This document shows, one piece after another, positions 5,952 through 10,307 of a DNA stretch of 10,307 nt (the stretch's first letter is position 1; each line of letters opens with the position of its first letter). Source of the stretch: Planctomycetaceae bacterium. GTDB lineage: Bacteria > Planctomycetota > Planctomycetia > Pirellulales > Thermoguttaceae. A program made the translations under genes and the position numbers. The notes under the pieces are model-generated. The model saw only the letters and a list, made by a program, of their open reading frames with translations. It was not told where the DNA came from and did not search any database. Location: contig JAIRYX010000228.1 in the NCBI GenBank assembly GCA_031267635.1, forward strand, positions 1-10,307, written 5' to 3'.

Positions 5952-7496
5952 TTAAGGCGCTACTGTTATAGAAACAGCTGCCGTTTCTTTGGCACCATTT
6001 GTATTGGTAAAACAGAAAGTGAGAGTGCTCCTACCTGCGTTTTTACATTTCAACGTAACAGAATTTTGTTGATTATTCACTACCGCCAAGCCATCACTAA
6101 AAGTCCATTCCCCATAACGACAGGTGTCACTGTGTGACTTCGTCACTGCAATTATTGTATCGCCAACAGAAAACAGAGTGTTTTTATTCCTGTTTTTGTC
6201 AAAATGAATTGTTACGCTTCCACTTGCATATTTACTTTCTGAATTTGCAGGTGGCGGTGGCGTAACAACTTCTTTTTTCGCTATCGTATAATCCTGTCGC
6301 CCAAGTTCCACGTCGCCAAGTTTGGCAATAACCGTAACTTTGGTATCGTTATCAGGTCTGCTGGTAACTTTCAGTGTTGTACCTTGAATTTCTGCGCAAT
6401 TTGCACCGCCCAAAAGTTGCAACTGAATTTCACTCTTCAAAGTTATTGTTTTATCAGTGCCGTTGTACAGTGGCTTAGGGTTGAGGTTCAAACTTTTTTC
6501 GATTGGACCATTGTGACTAGCCAACTGAACAGAATTTGCGACAAAAGATTGTGTGGGTGTTACTGTATGTGTGTCTCCTGTATCCGCACCACCGCCAGTA
6601 TTGCCATTGCCTCTGCAATTTTTCAAAACGAAAAACAGAATGATGAGGCAAACAGCCAAAGTACCGACTATTTTTGTGGTTGTTGGTTTTAACCACGAAG
6701 TTGGTGTTGGAAGTGGATTGTCTCTACTACTATTAGAGTTTTCATCACTGTCCTTTCCTTCTTCAAATTCCTTTCTTTCAGTTTCGCCGTTTTCTTTTTT
6801 GTCACTGCTACGTTTAAACTCTTTTCTGCCATTGTCTTCTTCTTTTTTCGTTTTTTTGGCGAAAAGCACAATGTTTCCGTTTTCAACCGTAAAAATCTGA
6901 CTGTTGCTTCTTTTCAGATACAAACTATTGTTGTCATCTTTGAAAATATCCTGATTGTTGGTAATATACACATCAGAATATTCTTTGATTTTGTTTTCGA
7001 TATTTGACACTTCTGCAAAATCAGACACAACCAAAAGCAACAGCTCCTTGTTTGGCGTTGGAAAAGGAATAGCATTTACAACATCGCCTATCGTTTGCTG
7101 CTCGTCTTCACTCCACACAGTTTTGCTCAATTTGTTGATAATGCTTTGCGAGTTAAAACTGTTGTCGTTGTGAAGAAAAGAATTTGACAAGTCCTTACAA
7201 AACGGCAATAACACACAATTTTGAGCGACAAAGAGGTTTATATCCCTGTTTGCTTTTACGCCAACACCAAAAACACTGCCTACGCGGTCGGAGTCAAAAC
7301 CTTTGGTGTGGGCATAATACTCATAGCAAACGTAGTCGTCTTTTGCATAATAATGCAAAATGGCTTCCTTTTGGCGTAAGGGTTTTATGTACGGCTCAAT
7401 GTGCGTGTTTTCGTTTTTAACCGCCGACTGTTCCTCAAACTCATATTCGTAAGATTCAAATGCTTTTGGTTTCCCAAAAACTACAATATTTTTCAT
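5952..7496 (-). CDS. Single-pass membrane protein, cytoplasmic domain plus Ig-like repeats
   Basis: The 514-aa product has no signal peptide. An N-terminal globular domain spans about 1-213 and contains ILHYYAKDDYVCYEYYAHTK followed by RVGSVFGVGVKAN, then a strand-rich part with LLLLVVSDFAEV. A long Lys/Glu/Ser linker (214-262) and a proline turn lead to a TM helix at about 275-292 (IVGTLAVCLIILFFVL). Beyond it are a Gly/Thr spacer and two beta-rich, Ig-like or BIG-like regions (about 320-408 and 422-514) joined by a VVTPPPP hinge. The order predicts N-terminus in the cytoplasm and Ig-like domains outside, a layout suited to passing a signal across the membrane. It lies 16 bp after the GTPase gene, so the N-terminal domain may be a GTPase partner or regulator. 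That role is inferred; I do not recognise the domain with confidence. Confidence 0.9.
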   Translation of the reverse strand: MKNIVVFGKPKAFESYEYEFEEQSAVKNENTHIEPYIKPLRQKEAILHYYAKDDYVCYEYYAHTKGFDSDRVGSVFGVGVKANRDINLFVAQNCVLLPFCKDLSNSFLHNDNSFNSQSIINKLSKTVWSEDEQQTIGDVVNAIPFPTPNKELLLLVVSDFAEVSNIENKIKEYSDVYITNNQDIFKDDNNSLYLKRSNSQIFTVENGNIVLFAKKTKKEEDNGRKEFKRSSDKKENGETERKEFEEGKDSDENSNSSRDNPLPTPTSWLKPTTTKIVGTLAVCLIILFFVLKNCRGNGNTGGGADTGDTHTVTPTQSFVANSVQLASHNGPIEKSLNLNPKPLYNGTDKTITLKSEIQLQLLGGANCAEIQGTTLKVTSRPDNDTKVTVIAKLGDVELGRQDYTIAKKEVVTPPPPANSESKYASGSVTIHFDKNRNKNTLFSVGDTIIAVTKSHSDTCRYGEWTFSDGLAVVNNQQNSVTLKCKNAGRSTLTFCFTNTNGAKETAAVSITVAP

Positions 7497-7512
7497 CTTA
7501 TATTTGGTTTAA

Positions 7513-8415
7513 TTATGAAAAAAGACGTTTCCACCAAGGCAAAACATGTTGCCCCGTACACCATCGGTAGAGCGTATACCAAAAGTTTTTTGGCGAACGC
7601 AAAATAATGTCAATAATGGTATTACCGACCACGTTTCCAACGGAATAAGGCACTAACCCATATTTTGCATTGCTCGAGACTTCTGTAAAAAGTTGCTGGC
7701 GGTGGTACTGCAAATATTTTACGGCATCACACCTCTGCGGCAAAGTATCCCATTTCGAAATGACAAAAAGGAACTTTGTCATATTGTACAGTTTGGGATT
7801 GTTTTGGTGCAGGTCGTCAATAAATGATTTCATTTCGCTGTCTTCTTCGGTATCAAAATCGCTTCTCTGTCCTAACACGGTTCCGCTTTCGACAGGCGTA
7901 ATAATTGCGAAAATGGCTTTTTTAGCAACGCAGGCGGCAAGAATTTTTTTGATTTTTGCGGCTGTGCCTTCGGTGTCTTCGCGTTTGCCAATAAGACGTT
8001 CAACATCTTCGCCCGCAAGATCAATCAACGTAATATGAATAGGACGTTTGCGATAGCGCGACTTCATATCCAAATCAATAATCGTAATTTCATTGGAACG
8101 TGTTGAAGGTAACGTGTCGTTTTTATCCAACGCATTGGTAATCTGTTTTACACCTGAATATTCCTTTGGAAAAACGTGGCTGAAATTACACGAGTTATCG
8201 CCATCTTTACCATCGGATTTGCGTTTGAAAGCATAGGCAATCAACGAAGCGATAAACATAGATTTACCCGCTTGAGGCAATCCGATAGGAATAATCAGAC
8301 GGCGACCGTGCTGTATTCTCAAAGCAATATCTTTTAAGATTTCGCTTTCTTCAAAATCGGTAATCAAATTGTTTCCGACAATTTTGTATTTGAAATTTGT
8401 AGGTACTTGTGGCAT
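7513..8415 (-). CDS. P-loop GTPase-like protein with PWWKRLF tail
   Basis: The 300-aa soluble product has a Walker A/G1 motif GLPQAGKS (45-52), a G3 motif IDLAGE (131-136), a G4-like SKWD (220-223, in place of NKxD) and a possible G5 PYSVGN (256-261). This fits a TRAFAC-type GTPase of the divergent kind found in bacterial membrane-associated and conflict systems; ATP use cannot be excluded. A candidate switch I Thr lies near 105. The last residues, LPWWKRLFS, nearly repeat the tail of the upstream membrane protein (IPWWKKLFG). The aromatic segment before it (NFWYTLYRW, 277-285) could help contact a membrane. There is no signal or TM helix. It is 32 bp after the membrane-protein gene and 16 bp before the Ig-like membrane-protein gene. 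Confidence 0.9.
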   Translation of the reverse strand: MPQVPTNFKYKIVGNNLITDFEESEILKDIALRIQHGRRLIIPIGLPQAGKSMFIASLIAYAFKRKSDGKDGDNSCNFSHVFPKEYSGVKQITNALDKNDTLPSTRSNEITIIDLDMKSRYRKRPIHITLIDLAGEDVERLIGKREDTEGTAAKIKKILAACVAKKAIFAIITPVESGTVLGQRSDFDTEEDSEMKSFIDDLHQNNPKLYNMTKFLFVISKWDTLPQRCDAVKYLQYHRQQLFTEVSSNAKYGLVPYSVGNVVGNTIIDIILRSPKNFWYTLYRWCTGQHVLPWWKRLFS

Positions 8416-8447
8416 TTTTATTAGTTTTTAAAATTTATAATTTGATT

Positions 8448-9566
8448 TTACTGTATTCCGAAAAGTTTTTTCCACCAGGGTATGTCCCAATTATCAACTC
8501 CTGCGCTGTCAAACTCGTCTTCTTCATTTCTCAAATAGAAATAGAAAAGAAATGGTCCGAGCAGGTCGAAAAAGAAACAGAGAATAATCACAATCCAAGT
8601 GTCTAATTTGTTGATACGGTCAATAGCAGAGATAAAAGCAAAGTCCATATCTCCTAATTTTTTTGTTTTTGGAAAAGATATTCCTTTTTCCATATCAATA
8701 ATTTTATTGAACGGTGCAGGTTGTTTTACGGAATTAACATCAAGTGCAACTTTGTCAAGTTTTCCTGCTAAATCCTCTAATAATGCTATCTGCGAATTAT
8801 TTGCAATAGCGTCTTCCGAAAGAATCACTTTGGATTTATCATCGAGAATAATTTCCAATTTTGGATTATATTCAAAGGCAATCACGTCCATTTCATATTT
8901 AGCAGTTACTATTTTTTCAGCCGACTTGTCGTTACCGTTTAACTGAACAATGAAATTTTTAATACCCTCGTCGGTTTTCTTTTTCCAGTCGTCATAATAC
9001 TTTTGACGTTCTTCGGGTGTTTTCCCAACATAGCGTTCCGGCGTGTAACTTGTTCCTGCCAACTCGTTGTAGTGTTTCAACTGTTCGGTAGCATATTGTC
9101 CAAAACCGTTGCGGTCTTTAATTTCAGTCAAAAGATTTGACTGAAACTCTCTTAATCTCTGCAATTTTGCCAAAGAATAAGAATCACCTTTGTTTGCAAT
9201 TTTATCAAGTTTTCCCTGATAAACCGTCACAGAATCTTTCAACATTTGTGCTTCTTCGTTTACCAAAATTCTCCCCAATTTTTGCGGATAAAGGTAAGTT
9301 AGATTGGCAGCAAAAAATATGATTTCGCCTGCAAGATAGAGATAGAGCATTTTTCGTCTGCCCTGTACAGAGGCAAGATAGCCCCCGAAAACCATTACCA
9401 AAGGGATTAGTGCGATAAACCAATTGCCAACAGGGTTATCAATTCCAAAAGCGCCGTAAGTGCGGAATGCTTCTACCGTGTTGTAATACCCAAAGGCAAA
9501 ACAACCGAGTGTACTTAGCCAAAAAATGACTACCAAAAATTTGGATTTTTTTCTTTCGTCTTCCAT
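8448..9566 (-). CDS. Four-TM membrane protein with extracytoplasmic domain and PWWKKLF tail
   Basis: The 372-aa product has hydrophobic helices at about 9-29, 48-68, 74-94 and 323-345. The basic N-terminus (RKKSK) and GRRK after helix 2 favour a cytoplasmic N-terminus and place the long hydrophilic segment 95-322 outside the membrane. That segment is mostly helical with coiled-coil tendency (for example VTVYQGKLDKIA and SLAKLQRLREFQ) and many charged residues. The tail after helix 4 (NEEDEF, then DIPWWKKLFGIQ) would be cytoplasmic and shares PWWK(R/K)LF with the GTPase encoded next. It is the first gene of the operon; 145 bp without a gene precede it. No family is recognised; a membrane partner or receptor for the GTPase is the likely role. 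Confidence 0.9.
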   Translation of the reverse strand: MEDERKKSKFLVVIFWLSTLGCFAFGYYNTVEAFRTYGAFGIDNPVGNWFIALIPLVMVFGGYLASVQGRRKMLYLYLAGEIIFFAANLTYLYPQKLGRILVNEEAQMLKDSVTVYQGKLDKIANKGDSYSLAKLQRLREFQSNLLTEIKDRNGFGQYATEQLKHYNELAGTSYTPERYVGKTPEERQKYYDDWKKKTDEGIKNFIVQLNGNDKSAEKIVTAKYEMDVIAFEYNPKLEIILDDKSKVILSEDAIANNSQIALLEDLAGKLDKVALDVNSVKQPAPFNKIIDMEKGISFPKTKKLGDMDFAFISAIDRINKLDTWIVIILCFFFDLLGPFLFYFYLRNEEDEFDSAGVDNWDIPWWKKLFGIQ

Positions 9567-9670
9567 AAAATTATTATTAAAAATACTTTTTTCATTTTCT
9601 ATTTTGTTTTACGTCCGCTCTTTATTCGGACTTTATACTCACTTATTATTACATTTAATTAAAATTTTTT

Positions 9671-9686
9671 CCCTACTCTGTTAGGG
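9671..9686 (-). terminator. Weak candidate terminator hairpin
   Basis: CCCTA and TAGGG form a 5-bp stem around a 6-base loop, in the gap between the 188-aa gene and the operon. On the minus strand it is followed by AAAAAATTTT rather than a clean T-run, so termination here is doubtful. A second 5-bp hairpin (GTCCG/CGGAC) lies at 9613-9631. No Bacteroidota-type promoter (TTTG, then TAnnTTTG) could be found in the gap. Confidence 0.22.
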
Positions 9687-9711
9687 CTTTCGGGTTTCTC
9701 CTATTCACTCC

Positions 9712-10278
9712 TTACTGCGGGACTTTATGTTTTTTGTTTATTATAGCGTTCTGATTTATTGAATCGTTGACATATTGCATGTATCTTTCCATAATAGCGT
9801 TCTGATTTATTGAATCGTTGACATATTGCATGTATTTTTCCATAATAGCGTTATAAGTACGAGTCAATTGAAAACTTTCTTCGGGATTCAAGTCTTCAGT
9901 TTCAAGACGATGCTTGATTTTGTTCAGAACCGTCCGAGCAAATTCTATGTCTACGTCGTGGTATTTATGTTGGGTTTCAATCATGTCAATCGTCCAGTCA
10001 TCGTATTGCCGCAACACATAATATATCTTTACATTAGCGTTGTAGTCGGTATTTTCGCCCTGTAAAATCAAATATACGTCAAGCACATAATCTTCGCCAT
10101 TGTTGCTTGTGTTTTTGATATCTACGTTCTTCAATTCGGTGGTTGATTTTATTTCCCAATACCAATCTTTTTTACGATAACCGTTTGCTCCCTCTGCGAT
10201 TTTCCGTCCGACCAAATCCTTTTTCAGTTTTTCCAAATCGGGTCGGGGCGGAATAATTTCCAGAATTAAATTATTCAT
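9712..10278 (-). CDS. 188-aa protein of unknown function with C-terminal tandem repeat
   Basis: The chosen ATG is at 10278, but the same frame stays open to the window edge, so the true start may lie outside. The N-terminal 110 residues are strand-rich (YWEIKSTTELKNVDIKNT, then DYVLDVYLILQG and KIYYVLRQYDDWTI), suggesting a small curved beta-sheet domain of the NTF2/cystatin-like kind. Residues about 115-145 are helical. The end holds two 17-residue units (NAIMEKYMQYVNDSINQ and NAIMERYMQYVNDSINQ) plus the start of a third. No signal peptide or TM helix is seen. The 145-bp gap to the eight-gene operon makes a separate transcript possible. No function is assigned. Confidence 0.8.
   Translation of the reverse strand: MNNLILEIIPPRPDLEKLKKDLVGRKIAEGANGYRKKDWYWEIKSTTELKNVDIKNTSNNGEDYVLDVYLILQGENTDYNANVKIYYVLRQYDDWTIDMIETQHKYHDVDIEFARTVLNKIKHRLETEDLNPEESFQLTRTYNAIMEKYMQYVNDSINQNAIMERYMQYVNDSINQNAIINKKHKVPQ
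9743..9844 (-). repeat. 51-bp tandem duplication within the 188-aa gene
   Basis: Two consecutive 51-bp units (9743-9793 and 9794-9844) differ at a single base, which gives Lys in one copy and Arg in the other; a partial third unit (ATAGCGTT) follows at 9845-9852. The unit is a multiple of three, so the frame is kept. Near-identity at silent positions shows the duplication is recent. Confidence 0.92.
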
Positions 10279-10307
10279 CCGTGAAACAAGCGGTACGATC
10301 GTTGCAT
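10275..10307 (-). CDS. Possible 3' end of an upstream gene
   Basis: A minus-strand frame open to the window edge (last residues SYRLFHG) ends in a TGA at 10277-10275 that overlaps the ATG of the 188-aa gene as ATGA, a common operon junction. All three minus frames are open in these few bases, so this is only a possibility. Confidence 0.2.
   Translation of the reverse strand: MQRSYRLFHG

Noticed and set aside
6553..6900. Plus-strand Ser/Leu/Phe-rich open frame
   Set aside because: It is the antisense shadow of the Lys/Glu/Ser linker of the 514-aa protein and has no independent support.

Overview
The window looks like a chromosomal segment of a Bacteroidota bacterium, most likely Bacteroidales. 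The evidence is the AT-rich coding sequence, the general lack of Shine-Dalgarno sequences, Bacteroidota-style signal peptides and lipoboxes, a DUF805 membrane protein and a TPR plus beta-domain protein. No named strain can be assigned from the sequence alone. All confident genes are on the minus strand, so transcription runs from high to low coordinates.

Layout in transcription order. A 188-aa protein of unknown function (10278-9712) carries a very recent 51-bp in-frame tandem duplication near its C-terminus. After a 145-bp gap comes a tight run of eight genes (9566 to 1298) with gaps of 3-32 bp and one ATGA overlap, which is almost certainly one operon. The genes are: (1) a four-TM membrane protein with a large extracytoplasmic domain; (2) a soluble P-loop GTPase-like protein; (3) a single-pass protein with an unknown N-terminal domain, a charged linker, a TM helix and Ig-like C-terminal domains; (4) a small exported coiled-coil protein; (5) a beta-rich lipoprotein; (6) a lipoprotein subtilase (S8) with a propeptide and all catalytic residues; (7) a DUF805 membrane protein with a C-terminal His/Cys metal-binding-like module; (8) an exported TPR plus beta-sandwich protein.

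Downstream, 1101-1247 is a decayed fragment of a second DUF805-type gene with an in-frame stop. Positions about 120-970 are a non-coding, comparatively GC-rich block packed with inverted and direct repeats. The first 57 bases may be the 3' end of a plus-strand gene converging on the operon.

How the genes may work together (inference): genes 1-3 have the parts of an envelope-spanning module, with a cytoplasmic GTPase, a membrane partner and a cytoplasm-to-periplasm protein. Genes 4-6 put an accessory coiled coil, a lipoprotein and a protease on the far side of the membrane. The strongest unexpected signal is that the GTPase and the neighbouring membrane protein end in nearly the same tail, PWWK(R/K)LF, and both tails are predicted to be cytoplasmic. 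This points to a common docking partner or a shared membrane-anchoring peptide. The whole could be a GTPase-controlled sensing or conflict (defence) system with a proteolytic output, but no function has been shown.
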